Source: an uncultured Pseudomonadota bacterium
Lineage (GTDB): Bacteria; Myxococcota_A; UBA796; UBA9615
Length of the DNA: 38,656 nt
Assembly (NCBI GenBank): GCA_937891735.1
Contig: CALAGR010000478.1
Span: 1 to 38,656 of the forward strand
Direction of reading: 5' to 3'
Part shown: one piece after another, positions 8,612 through 17,204 of the stretch
Position numbering within the stretch: the stretch's first letter is position 1
Layout: each line of letters opens with the position of its first letter
Notes under the pieces: generated by a model
Seen by the model: the letters and a program-made list of their open reading frames with translations, nothing else
Databases searched by the model: none
What the model was told of the DNA's origin: nothing
Made by a program: the position numbers and the translations under genes

Positions 8612-9378
8612 GTCCGATCTCGTCGCGCACCGAGCACGACGGGGCGGTGCTGCGCCTCGTGCTCGACCGCCCCAAGGGCAACGTCGTGGACGCACAGATG
8701 TGCGGGGCCCTGCACGAGATCCTCGCCGCGCTCCCGGTGGACGGGCCCCTGCGCTGCGTCGTGATCGAGGGCGCGGGGCGCCACTTCAGCTTCGGCGCGT
8801 CCGTCGCGGAGCACGCCCCGGGCGAGGTGGGGGCCATGCTGCCCCGCTTCCACGCCCTGATCCGGGCCCTGGTGTCGCTGCCGCTCCCCACGGTGGCCCT
8901 CATCCGGGGCCAGTGCCTGGGTGGTGGGCTGGAGGTGGCCGCGGCGTGCGGGATCCTGATGGCCGAGCACGGAGCGAAGCTCGGACAGCCAGAGATCCAG
9001 CTGGGGGTCTTCGCGCCGGCGGCCTCGGTGCTGCTGCCGGCCCGGATCGGCCAGGCCCGCGCCGAGCACATGCTCCTGACCGGCGGGGCGATCAGCGCAT
9101 CGGAGGCCGCCGCAGCGGGCCTCGTGGCCCAGGTGTTCGCGGACGGCGAGGGTGAAGACGGCCTGCAGGCCTGGCTCGCCGCCCACATCCTGCCCCGCTC
9201 TGCGGTGGCCCTGCGCTTCGCCGCCCGCGCCGCCCGCGCCGCCCTCATCGACGAGGTGGGGCACCGCCTGCTGGCCATCGAGTCCCTGTACCTGCACGGG
9301 CTGATGACGGCCCGGGACCCCGCCGAGGGCATCGCCGCCTTCCTCGACCGCCGACCTGCAATCTGGAGTCACGCATGA
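8608..9378 (+). CDS. dch: Cyclohexa-1,5-diene-1-carbonyl-CoA hydratase
   Basis: A 256-residue crotonase-fold protein of the usual hydratase length. The N-terminal strand VLRLVLDRPKGNVVD, the oxyanion-hole region FSFGASVAEH near residue 54 and LIRGQCLGGGLEVAAACG near residue 97 are the standard crotonase signatures. The ASVAEH segment and overall pattern match the dienoyl-CoA hydratases of benzoyl-CoA pathways. It adds water across the diene made by benzoyl-CoA reductase. It starts with GTG inside a GTGA overlap with the oah stop and ends in an ATGA overlap with bcrC, so translation is probably coupled. Another enoyl-CoA hydratase activity is possible in principle, but its place between oah and bcrC makes Dch by far the best reading. 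Confidence 0.88.
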   Translation: MSPISSRTEHDGAVLRLVLDRPKGNVVDAQMCGALHEILAALPVDGPLRCVVIEGAGRHFSFGASVAEHAPGEVGAMLPRFHALIRALVSLPLPTVALIRGQCLGGGLEVAAACGILMAEHGAKLGQPEIQLGVFAPAASVLLPARIGQARAEHMLLTGGAISASEAAAAGLVAQVFADGEGEDGLQAWLAAHILPRSAVALRFAARAARAALIDEVGHRLLAIESLYLHGLMTARDPAEGIAAFLDRRPAIWSHA

Positions 9379-10553
9379 GCCCGGAGACCGCCGACCTGAT
9401 CGTGGAACGGTGCCGCGACCTGGCCTCGGACCTGTCCTTCGCCGACGTCGCGGCCTGGAAGGCGGACAACCCGGCGGGACGGGCCATCGGCGTGCTCCCG
9501 GGCTACGGACCCCTGGAGCTGATCCGCGCGGCAGGCTGCCTGCCCGTCGGCCTCATCGGAGGCGGCGACGGCCTCGAGATCATCCGGGGCGACGCCTACT
9601 TCCAGTCCTACATCTGCCACATCCCCCGGTCCGTGGTGGAGCTCGGCCTGGGCGGCCAGCTCGGCGCGCTCGACGGGTTCGTCTTCCCCTCGACCTGCGA
9701 TGTGATCCGCAACCTGTCGGGCATGTTCCAGGTGCTGTTCGCGGATCGGTACGTCAAGTACTTCGACGTGCCCCAGAACTTCGGTCCCGGGCTCGGAGGC
9801 CGGTTCTTCCGGCAGGAGCTGGCGGATCTGGCCCGGGGCCTGGAGTCCATCGGCGCCCAGCCCGTCACCAACGAGAGCCTGGCGGCGGCCATCGCGGAGT
9901 ACGACGCGCGCCGCGCCGCCACCGAGACCCTGCTCCGGCTCCGGATCGACCACCCCGAGAAGGTCCCGGCGAGCGAGATGACGTTGCTGATCTGGGCCGG
10001 CCACCGCCTGCCCGTCGATGTGCACACCGCGATGCTGCTGGAGTACACCGAGGGCGCCTCCCAGCGGGTCGCCCGCGTGCGCGACAACCCCCGGGTCATG
10101 CTGCACGGCGCGTTCTGCGAGCAGCCGCCGCTGGATCTGGTGCGCACCCTGGAGCGGGCCGGCTGCTACCTCGTGGAGGACGACTTCGCGCTGCAGCAGC
10201 GGTGGATCAAGGGGCAGATCCTCGAGGATCCGACGGCAGATCCCTGGGACGCCCTGACCCACGCGTTCCTGACGCGCAGCCGGCACAGCGCGATCCGGTA
10301 CACCCCCGACGGAGGCAAGGGCGAAGACATCGTGGCCCGGGTCCGCAACTGCCAGGCCGAGGGGGTGATCTTCGCGTCGCCCTCCTTCTGCGACCCGAGC
10401 CTGCTCGACCTGCCCATGTTGACCACCGCCCTGGACGACGCAGGCATCCCCTGGACGTCCTTCAAGTACGCCGAGAACACCGGTCAGTTCCAGGGGATCC
10501 GCGAGCAGGCGGGCACCTTCTCCGACTCGATCCGCCTGTGGAGCGAAGCATGA
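9375..10553 (+). CDS. bcrC: Benzoyl-CoA reductase subunit C (class I, ATP-dependent)
   Basis: A 392-residue protein of the 2-hydroxyglutaryl-CoA dehydratase D-component family, whose BcrB/BcrC pair forms the [4Fe-4S]-containing substrate-reduction module. Conserved cysteines visible include Cys108 (PSTCDV), Cys248 (AFCEQ) and Cys339 (SFCDPS). The pair is thought to bind benzoyl-CoA and reduce the ring by two single-electron steps. The length agrees with the Thauera gamma subunit. The start overlaps the dch stop (ATGA) and the stop overlaps bcrB. The alternative, a 2-hydroxyacyl-CoA dehydratase, is disfavoured by the presence of two different activator-type genes and of dch, oah and had. Confidence 0.9.
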   Translation: MSPETADLIVERCRDLASDLSFADVAAWKADNPAGRAIGVLPGYGPLELIRAAGCLPVGLIGGGDGLEIIRGDAYFQSYICHIPRSVVELGLGGQLGALDGFVFPSTCDVIRNLSGMFQVLFADRYVKYFDVPQNFGPGLGGRFFRQELADLARGLESIGAQPVTNESLAAAIAEYDARRAATETLLRLRIDHPEKVPASEMTLLIWAGHRLPVDVHTAMLLEYTEGASQRVARVRDNPRVMLHGAFCEQPPLDLVRTLERAGCYLVEDDFALQQRWIKGQILEDPTADPWDALTHAFLTRSRHSAIRYTPDGGKGEDIVARVRNCQAEGVIFASPSFCDPSLLDLPMLTTALDDAGIPWTSFKYAENTGQFQGIREQAGTFSDSIRLWSEA

Positions 10554-11896
10554 GCCGCATCCAGACCCGTCCCCCGAACGAAGTCCGCACCGACGCCGAA
10601 AAAGACGCATCGATGGTGCGCCAGAAGGAGATGATCGCGGCGCACTTCGACAAGCTCAGCCGCGCCAAGGACGAGGGCAAGAAGGTCGTGTACACCTTCG
10701 TTCCGGGCAACCTCACCGAGCTGATGCTGTCGTTCGACGTGCTGCCCGTGCACCCCGAGATCAACGCGCTGCAGTCGGGCATGCGGGGCAAGTCCAAGGG
10801 CTTCATCGCCGAAGCGGAGCGCGGCGGCCACAGCGCCGACGTGTGCTCCTACGTCAAGGCGGACATCGGCATGCTGCGGGCGGGCAACATCGGCCCCACC
10901 GGGCAGCCGCTGCCCAAGCCGGATCTGCTCCTGCTCAGCTACACGGGCTGCTTCACCTTCATGAAGTGGTTCGAGCTGCTGCGCGAGGAGTACGACTGCC
11001 CCGTGGCGATGCTGCACGTGCCCTACCAGGCCGACGGGCGCATCACCCCGGAGATGCGCGAGTACGTGGTCCGTCAGCTGCGGGAAGAGGTCATCCCGAT
11101 CTTCGAGAAGGTCACGGGGCAGGACTTCGACATCGACAAGCTCCGTGAGCTGCTCGGGCGCTCTGCGGCCGCCGAAGACGATCTGGTGGCGGTGCTCGAG
11201 TCCGCGAAGCACCGGCCCTCGCCGATCGACTCGTGGTTCGGGGGCGTGTACTACATCGGGCCGCTGTTCACGGCGTTCCGGGGCACCCCGGAGGCGGGCG
11301 AGTACTACAAGCTCCTGCGGTCCGAGGTCGAGGCGCGCATGGCCGCGGGCCTGGGCCCGGTCACGCCCGACGGGCCGCTGCTGGAGGAGAAGTACCGGAT
11401 CGTCGTGGAGGGCACGCCGAACTGGACCCACTTCCGGGAGTTCTGGCGCATGTTCGCCGACGAGGGCGCGGTGGTCGTGGCGTCGTCCTACACCAAGGTC
11501 GGCGGGTTGTACGACGAGGGCTTCCGGCACGACCCGACCCACCCCCTGGAGACCCTGGCCGACTACTGCATGGGCTGCTACACCAACCTGTCGCTGCCCC
11601 GGCGCATCGAGCTGCTGGGCAAGTACATCGCCGACTACAGCGCGGACGGCTTCCTCATCAACTCGGTCAAGAGCTGCAACAGCTTCTCCGCCGGCCAGCT
11701 CCTGATCCTGCGGGAGCTCGAGCAGCGCACCGGGCGCCCCGGCGCGTTCATCGAGAGCGACCTGGTGGATCCGCGCTACTTCAGCCCCGCCAACATCAAG
11801 AACCGGCTGGAGAGCTACTTCCAGATGATCGAACAGAAACGCCGCGCGGGAGCCACCGCAGGGGGCAGCGCGCCGCGTCTGTCGGTGATCGCATGA
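10550..11896 (+). CDS. bcrB: Benzoyl-CoA reductase subunit B (class I)
   Basis: A 448-residue partner of BcrC in the same family. It has a charged, helical N-terminus (about 40 residues rich in Arg, Lys and Asp), then the family core. Cysteines likely to hold a cluster are Cys134 in SYTGCFTF, Cys340 and Cys343 in DYCMGCYTN, and Cys376 in VKSCNSF. BcrB and BcrC together carry the active site for ring reduction. ATG 10550 is chosen because it sits in an ATGA overlap with the bcrC stop; the frame is open far upstream inside bcrC, but those codons are a shadow. The stop overlaps bcrA in the same way. Length and order fit Thauera-type bcrCBAD. Confidence 0.9.
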   Translation: MSRIQTRPPNEVRTDAEKDASMVRQKEMIAAHFDKLSRAKDEGKKVVYTFVPGNLTELMLSFDVLPVHPEINALQSGMRGKSKGFIAEAERGGHSADVCSYVKADIGMLRAGNIGPTGQPLPKPDLLLLSYTGCFTFMKWFELLREEYDCPVAMLHVPYQADGRITPEMREYVVRQLREEVIPIFEKVTGQDFDIDKLRELLGRSAAAEDDLVAVLESAKHRPSPIDSWFGGVYYIGPLFTAFRGTPEAGEYYKLLRSEVEARMAAGLGPVTPDGPLLEEKYRIVVEGTPNWTHFREFWRMFADEGAVVVASSYTKVGGLYDEGFRHDPTHPLETLADYCMGCYTNLSLPRRIELLGKYIADYSADGFLINSVKSCNSFSAGQLLILRELEQRTGRPGAFIESDLVDPRYFSPANIKNRLESYFQMIEQKRRAGATAGGSAPRLSVIA

Positions 11897-13206
11897 AGTG
11901 GGTCATCGGCATCGATCTGGGGTCCACCACCACCAAGGCGGTGATCCTCGATGAAGACGAGCGGGTGGTGGGCCAGGGCATCACCAACTCCCGCAGCAAC
12001 TACGACACCGCCTGCGAGGTGGCCCGCACCGAGGCCATGAACCAGGCGCGGCTGCGGCTGCTCACGGACGCCATCGGGCGACAGGAGGCCATCGCCGACG
12101 GGGCCGAGACGCTCGGGCGGGCCCTGGACCGGGCCTTTCGCTGCGAGCAGCACCTGACCCAGCTGGAGAGCCTGCGCACCGAGGCCGAGCGGGTCGCGTC
12201 CACCGGCCGGTACGCGGGAAATACGCGGATCCTGCCCACGCTGGAGCTGCTCTTCGACGAGCTGCGCGACCAGGCCCCGCGCCTCTTCGGGCCCCTGTCG
12301 GAGCGGCGCAGCGACTTCTTCCGGGACATCGCCGGATCGGGCTTCCAGACCATCGCGGAGCGGGAGAGCGACCCCGAGACCCTGCCCTTCGACCTGGTGC
12401 TGGGGGTGTACGACCAGGCGATCCTGACCGTCGAGAACGAGCCCGGGGACCTGTCCCTCGCGGCGATGGCGCCGGCGGCGGTGGAGCGGGCCCTGGGGCG
12501 GCGCAAGGACCGGGACCGGGTGGCGGAGCCGCTGCGGCGCGCCGTGATGTCGGCCGTCTCCGAGCCCATCGAGATCGCCTGCGAGGTGGGCACCGGCTAC
12601 GGCCGGGCGCGGCTGCCGTTCCCCAAGGAGTGCATCCGCTCCGAGATCCTGTGCCACGGGCTGGGGGCCCACCGCATGTTCCCCGGCACCCGCACGGTGC
12701 TCGACATCGGCGGCCAGGACACCAAGGCCATCCAGGTGGACGCCAGCGGCATCGTGACGTCCTTTCAGATGAACGACCGGTGCGCGGCGGGGTGTGGTCG
12801 CTACCTGGGCTACATCGCCGACGAGATGAACCTGGGGCTGCACGAGCTGGGGCCGCTGGCCCTGCAGGCGACCAAGGAGGTGCGCATCAACTCGACGTGC
12901 ACGGTGTTCGCGGGGGCCGAGCTCCGGGACCGGCTGTCCATGGGGCAGTCCCGGGAGGACATCCTGCTGGGGCTGCACCGGGCCATCATCTTGCGGGCCA
13001 TGTCCCTCATCGCCCGCAGCGGCGGGATCACCGACCAGTTCACCTGGACCGGTGGCGTCGCCAACAACACGGCCGCGGAGCGGGCGCTGCGCATGCTCGT
13101 GGCCGAGAACTACGGCGAAATGACCCTCAACATCGACCCGAGCTCGATCTATACGGGCGCCCTGGGGGCCGCGGTCTTCGCGCACCGCCAGGCCGCGGAG
13201 GCCTGA
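11893..13206 (+). CDS. bcrA: Benzoyl-CoA reductase subunit A (ATPase/electron activation)
   Basis: A 437-residue member of the ASKHA ATPase superfamily (BadF/BadG/BcrA/BcrD family). The phosphate-1 motif is IDLGSTTTKAV at residues 6-16 and the second is LDIGGQDTKAI near residue 274. NDRCAAGC (Cys297, Cys301) and NSTC (Cys336) hold the cysteines for the [4Fe-4S] cluster bridging A and D. A segment of roughly 150 residues is inserted between the first strands and GTGYGR, which makes A much longer than D; this is characteristic of the Thauera/Rhodopseudomonas type. BcrA with BcrD hydrolyses ATP to push ferredoxin electrons to low potential for the BC module. It overlaps bcrB by ATGA. Confidence 0.92.
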   Translation: MKWVIGIDLGSTTTKAVILDEDERVVGQGITNSRSNYDTACEVARTEAMNQARLRLLTDAIGRQEAIADGAETLGRALDRAFRCEQHLTQLESLRTEAERVASTGRYAGNTRILPTLELLFDELRDQAPRLFGPLSERRSDFFRDIAGSGFQTIAERESDPETLPFDLVLGVYDQAILTVENEPGDLSLAAMAPAAVERALGRRKDRDRVAEPLRRAVMSAVSEPIEIACEVGTGYGRARLPFPKECIRSEILCHGLGAHRMFPGTRTVLDIGGQDTKAIQVDASGIVTSFQMNDRCAAGCGRYLGYIADEMNLGLHELGPLALQATKEVRINSTCTVFAGAELRDRLSMGQSREDILLGLHRAIILRAMSLIARSGGITDQFTWTGGVANNTAAERALRMLVAENYGEMTLNIDPSSIYTGALGAAVFAHRQAAEA

Positions 13207-13208
13207 GC

Positions 13209-14072
13209 ATGACGCTGTCCGCAGGAATCGACGTAGGTACCGGGGCCATCAAGGTGGCCGTGTTCTCGGTGGGGAGCGCGGGGCAGGAGGAGCCGCTGGC
13301 GCTGGTGGCAGACCGGATCCGCAGGCGCGATCCCCAGACGGTGATCCAGCAGTGCTGGGATCTCGCGCTGAAGAAGGCGGGGGTCGACGCCGAGGAGATC
13401 GACTACACCGCGAGCACCGGCGAGGGCGAGAACATCGCCTGGGCGACGGGGCACTTCTACGGGATGACCACCCACGCCCGCGGCGCGCTGTATCTCGATC
13501 CCCGCACGCGGGCCGTGCTGGACGTGGGCTCGCTGCACGCGCGGGCCATGCGCATCGACGAGCGGGCCAAGGTCATCCAGTACCGGATGACATCGCAGTG
13601 CGCGTCGGGCACGGGGCAGTTCCTGGAGAACATCGCGCGCTACCTGGGGGTGACCGTGGCGGACGTGGGCACCCTGTCCCTGACGTCCCGAAACCCCGAG
13701 CCGGTCTCGGGGATCTGCGCCGTGCTGGCCGAGACGGACGTCATCAACATGGTGAGCCGGGGGATCCGCACCGAGGACATCCTGCGGGGGATCCACGACT
13801 CCATGGCGGTCCGCTTCGCGAAGCTGCTGCGGGCCACGGGAGCGGAGGGGGTCGTGTCGTTGACCGGCGGGCTCTCCACGGACCTGGGGCTCCAGGCGGC
13901 GCTGACCGACGCGCTGCTCAAGAAGGCCAAGAACCTGGACGTGACCGTCGTTCCGCACGAGCAGGGCATCCACGCGGGGGCCATCGGGGCCGCGTTGTGG
14001 GGCGCGTTCCGACACGAGGTGCTGCAGGCGCGGGCGGCGAGCACCAAGACCGAAGCGAGGGCACAAGCATGA
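13209..14072 (+). CDS. bcrD: Benzoyl-CoA reductase subunit D (ATPase/electron activation)
   Basis: A 287-residue ASKHA-fold activator. The phosphate motif GIDVGTGAIKVAV is at residues 6-18, a second glycine-rich strand is LDVGSLHARAM near 103, and the cluster-ligand cysteines are Cys131 in SQCASGTGQF and Cys170 in SGICAVLAETD. The adenosine-binding end GGLST lies near residue 222. It pairs with BcrA; the size (about 32 kDa) fits the delta subunit. ATG 13209 follows the bcrA stop by 2 bases. The last about 15 residues are Ala/Lys/Thr-rich and probably flexible. Its stop overlaps the ATG of the acetyltransferase gene. Confidence 0.9.
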   Translation: MTLSAGIDVGTGAIKVAVFSVGSAGQEEPLALVADRIRRRDPQTVIQQCWDLALKKAGVDAEEIDYTASTGEGENIAWATGHFYGMTTHARGALYLDPRTRAVLDVGSLHARAMRIDERAKVIQYRMTSQCASGTGQFLENIARYLGVTVADVGTLSLTSRNPEPVSGICAVLAETDVINMVSRGIRTEDILRGIHDSMAVRFAKLLRATGAEGVVSLTGGLSTDLGLQAALTDALLKKAKNLDVTVVPHEQGIHAGAIGAALWGAFRHEVLQARAASTKTEARAQA

Positions 14073-14545
14073 GCGAGCACGACGAAGCGGGCAGCCGCGA
14101 GACGGACAGGGTCGAGGTGAGCACGCTGAACATGGACGATCTGGACGCCGTGGTCCGCATCGACGCCAAGCACACCGGGCGCCCCCGCAGCGAGTTCCTG
14201 AGCAAGCGGCTCGAGGCCGCGCTGCGGGACTCGGGCATCGCGGTGGCCCTGAAGGCCGAGGTGGACGGGGGCATGGTGGGCTTCCTGCTGGGGGCGGTGC
14301 ACTACGGCGAGTTCGGCATGCCCGAGCCCGCCGCGGTGCTCGACGTGATCGGCGTGCACCCGGACTTCGAGGGCCAGCACGTGGGGGCCGCGCTCATGGC
14401 CCAGCTCGAGATGCAGCTGCGGGCCCTGGGCATCGAGAGCGTGCGCACCGAGGTGGAGTGGACCCAGCTGGAGATGCTGGCGTTCCTGCAGCACCGCGGC
14501 TTCCAGCCGGCGGCGCGCATCTGCCTGGAGAAGAAGCTGACCTGA
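14069..14545 (+). CDS. GNAT-family N-acetyltransferase translationally coupled to bcrD
   Basis: A 158-residue protein of the GCN5-related N-acetyltransferase fold. The acetyl-CoA-binding motif A is VIGVHPDFEGQHVGAALM, with Gln103, Gly106 and Ala108 in the Q/RxxGxG/A turn; the strand before it (AVLDVIGVHP) and the C-terminal LEMLAFLQHRGF block (motif B) are also recognisable. It overlaps bcrD by ATGA and is therefore the last gene of the operon. The acceptor is unknown. Plausible roles are acetylation of a protein of the pathway (acyl-CoA ligases are known GNAT targets) or of an aromatic amine; an acetyltransferase gene (badL) is also part of the benzoate cluster of Rhodopseudomonas palustris. 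These roles are inference only. Confidence 0.82.
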   Translation: MSEHDEAGSRETDRVEVSTLNMDDLDAVVRIDAKHTGRPRSEFLSKRLEAALRDSGIAVALKAEVDGGMVGFLLGAVHYGEFGMPEPAAVLDVIGVHPDFEGQHVGAALMAQLEMQLRALGIESVRTEVEWTQLEMLAFLQHRGFQPAARICLEKKLT

Positions 14546-14555
14546 GGCCCGCGGG

Positions 14556-17129
14556 CTACTGAAAGGTCGCCGTCAGCGTCACGGCCTCGGTGACGGCGGC
14601 GCTGAACCGCGCCCGCAGCACCGGCCCGAGCTGCTCGGTGGTGACGGGCACATCGGCGGCGCCCACCACGCTCACGCCCACGGGCGAAAACCCCTCTGGC
14701 ACGTGCAGGTCCACCTCGAACACGAACGGGGCCACCTCCGTGCCCGCCGCCGCCACGAACCCAAGGGTCAGCGCCCGGCTCGCCGGGTCCCAGCTGTCCT
14801 GCGTCAGCACCGTGCCCCCCTGGGAGATCTGCCGGTTCCATCCCAGGAACTGGGGCCGATCCAGCAGCGGCCGCAGCGCCACCACCCGGGCGTCGTGAGC
14901 GGGCACCGCCACGGTGAACGGCCCCGACAGCACCCCGAGGAACTCCCCCGTCCAGAACTCCCGGCCCAGCCACGGGCCCCCCGCCATGCCCAGCGCGTCC
15001 GGATCCACCAGGTGCACCCGATCCGCCTCGGTGTCGGCGATCTCGCTGAACGGCTCGGTGCTCAGATCGCGGTTCCAGCCCCAGTGGAACAGCCCCACCA
15101 CGTCGAACGCGCCGGCGCCGCTGTCCGGCTCGGCCACCCGCAGGTGCCACCGCTCGGGGAACTCCCGGGAGAACACGTCCAGCGGGCGCGCCGCCTCGGG
15201 ATACACCGGCGTGAGCCTGCGGATCACGTCGATGGCCGGCGCGTCCAGATCCACCAGCCGGTCCCCGAGCTTCACGATCCCGCCGCTCAGCCCGATGAAC
15301 GAGGCGAACGCCCGCGCCTCCTCGAACGTCACCTCTGGCCAGTCCGGATCCAGCGGGTTGCTGCGAAAGAAGATCAGGTCTGGGTGGTTGAGCCACACCC
15401 GGTGCTGCAGGTACCAGCGCCGCCCCGCGGATCGCACCGTGGGCTTGAGCCCCTGCTGGTTCAGGACGTCCAGCGGCCCCGTGCCCGGCGGCCACTCCCA
15501 GATGGGCATGCTGTCCAGCGTGAGCCGTGAGCTGTCCACGAGGCCGTAGTTCAAGCCGGTGACGCCGATGGTCATGAAGAACCGGTCCTCCCCCAGCCGC
15601 TCCCGGATCACCCGCAGCGCCCCGCGCCAGGCCTCCTCCCGGGTCGCGTCGGGGTCGCTGAACCCATCTCCGAACAGCGCGTAGTAGGCGAAGTCCATCT
15701 TCAGCCAGTCAAAGCCCCACTCCTGCGTGAGCGTCGTGATCAGGCCGTCGATGTAGTCCAGGACCTCGGGGTTGGTCAGATCCAGGATCTCGTAGTCGCT
15801 GCCGACCACGCCGCCGATGGTCGTGCGCTCGGCGAGCCAGTCGGGGTGGGCCAGGGCCGTCTCGGACGCAGGATTCAGGGTGAACGGCGCCATCCACAGC
15901 CCCGGCCGGAGCCCCCGAGCCCGGATCGCGTCCGACAGCCCGCGCGCCCCGCTCGGGAAGCGGTCCTGCCGCCACCACCAGTCGCCGTACAGCGGCTCGT
16001 AGCCGTCATCGAGCTGGAACCAGTCCATGCCGAAGTCCCGCAGCTGGTCCGCCATCACGTCCAGGTTCGCCAGGATGCTCGCCTCGTCCACCCCCGTGCC
16101 GTACCCGCCGGTGGAGCCGCTGCCGCTCCAGCTGTTCCAGCCGTTGGGCACGCGGTGGTCGGCGCCCCGCTCCGTCCACAGCACGATCCCCTGCTCCGCC
16201 TTCACCATGTCCGCGTAGCGCTCCAGGCCCTGCAGCGGGTCTGTGAGCACCGGCAGCACGGCGTACCGCTCGGACCGGAACCACTCCCCCGCCACCGGCT
16301 TGGGATGGGGCTGGTACGCCGCCACCGCGGCCAACTGCGAGAACCCCAGGCGGCCATCGTTGCGGCTCGTCTGGCCCAGATCGAAGCCCAGCTCCAGGAC
16401 CGGCGCGGACGACTCGGCGCTCAACATGCCCGCCACCCACGCCGCGCCGCTGTCCAGGTCCACCACGGCGTGGTTCCAGTTGGACACGGAGCGCCCCTCG
16501 AAGTCCCCGGGCACGACGGCGTTCCAGCCCGGGTTGCCCTCCGTGTCGCCGGGCCGGACCTCGACCACGAAGTCGAGCACCGTGTGGCTCCCGTTCTCCA
16601 GGACCCGGTGACGGGCCGGATCGGCCCCCAGGAACAACCCCCCGTCACTCTCCGCGGGCACCGACAAGGGCGCGGCCTTGGCGAGCAGGACCGGCTCGGC
16701 ATCCAGCGAGCGCACCGCCAGCTCCACGGTGTAGGCGTCCACGTCCGGCCAGGCGCCGACGGTCCAGTCCAGGGCCAGCCCCTCGGCCTGCATCGTCGCG
16801 TGCACGACGAGCTGGCTCCCGGACCCGTGGGGCCCCTGCCCGTCCTCGATGGCCGCGGACAGCACCGCGCCGGGATCGCTCAAGGCCAGTCGGCGCCCCG
16901 TGGCGTCGGTCGCGTCGAGCCACACCTCCGCGGTCGCCCCCACCAGGATCTGCGTGCCGGCGAGGTCCTCGATGCCGATGCGGCCGGCGCCGTCCCAGGT
17001 CAGCCGCGAGCTGGGCAGCTCCAGCTGCAGGGGCCGGTCCTCGGGCGGCTCGGGCTCAGGGGTCGGGGTCGCGCACCCCGCTCCCAGCAGGACGAGCACG
17101 AGGCCATGAGCGATGCGCCAGTCGGTCAT
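14556..17129 (-). CDS. GH36-like alpha-galactosidase-type lipoprotein
   Basis: An 857-residue predicted lipoprotein: signal with lipobox LGAGC (Cys19), then a Pro/Glu-rich linker. An N-terminal beta-sandwich domain runs to about residue 315. The barrel opens with GWNSWSG and an MDWFQLDDGYE block, continues with GLWMAPF, and has KMDF, whose Asp479 is the likely nucleophile. Asp539 in TLDSMP is the likely acid/base; the 60-residue spacing equals that of known GH36 enzymes. A C-terminal beta domain ends the protein. GH36 enzymes mostly release terminal alpha-galactose or related sugars; the true substrate here is not clear. ATG 17129 is chosen because the lipobox signal starts there; the longer frame to 17552 overlaps the kinase gene on the other strand. 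It converges with the acetyltransferase gene, 10 bases apart. Confidence 0.82.
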   Translation of the reverse strand: MTDWRIAHGLVLVLLGAGCATPTPEPEPPEDRPLQLELPSSRLTWDGAGRIGIEDLAGTQILVGATAEVWLDATDATGRRLALSDPGAVLSAAIEDGQGPHGSGSQLVVHATMQAEGLALDWTVGAWPDVDAYTVELAVRSLDAEPVLLAKAAPLSVPAESDGGLFLGADPARHRVLENGSHTVLDFVVEVRPGDTEGNPGWNAVVPGDFEGRSVSNWNHAVVDLDSGAAWVAGMLSAESSAPVLELGFDLGQTSRNDGRLGFSQLAAVAAYQPHPKPVAGEWFRSERYAVLPVLTDPLQGLERYADMVKAEQGIVLWTERGADHRVPNGWNSWSGSGSTGGYGTGVDEASILANLDVMADQLRDFGMDWFQLDDGYEPLYGDWWWRQDRFPSGARGLSDAIRARGLRPGLWMAPFTLNPASETALAHPDWLAERTTIGGVVGSDYEILDLTNPEVLDYIDGLITTLTQEWGFDWLKMDFAYYALFGDGFSDPDATREEAWRGALRVIRERLGEDRFFMTIGVTGLNYGLVDSSRLTLDSMPIWEWPPGTGPLDVLNQQGLKPTVRSAGRRWYLQHRVWLNHPDLIFFRSNPLDPDWPEVTFEEARAFASFIGLSGGIVKLGDRLVDLDAPAIDVIRRLTPVYPEAARPLDVFSREFPERWHLRVAEPDSGAGAFDVVGLFHWGWNRDLSTEPFSEIADTEADRVHLVDPDALGMAGGPWLGREFWTGEFLGVLSGPFTVAVPAHDARVVALRPLLDRPQFLGWNRQISQGGTVLTQDSWDPASRALTLGFVAAAGTEVAPFVFEVDLHVPEGFSPVGVSVVGAADVPVTTEQLGPVLRARFSAAVTEAVTLTATFQ

Positions 17130-17134
17130 GCCGC

Positions 17135-17140
17135 ATCCTA
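17135..17140 (-). promoter_or_regulatory. TAGGAT -10-like box 5 bases before the GH36-like start
   Basis: Read on the minus strand the hexamer is TAGGAT, followed by GCGGC and then the ATG at 17129. There is no Shine-Dalgarno sequence between. The spacing would place the transcription start at or next to the A of the ATG, giving a leaderless mRNA. No clear -35 element is seen. Confidence 0.35.
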
Positions 17141-17204
17141 CCCAGGGGCTCGGGCAGGCCTCTGCGTCAGTGGCGGCCCATGAGGTTTCGGACCAGACTG
17201 GCTC

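Noticed and set aside
9375-14072. 2-hydroxyacyl-CoA dehydratase with its activator
   Set aside because: The subunit families are related, but here there are two different ATPase subunits, one with the long insertion typical of BcrA, and the genes are in one overlapping run with dch and downstream of oah and had.
14547-14556. Palindrome GCCCGCGGGC between the acetyltransferase and GH36-like genes as a bidirectional terminator
   Set aside because: The arms are too short to leave a loop and still form a stable stem, and there is no U-tract on either side.
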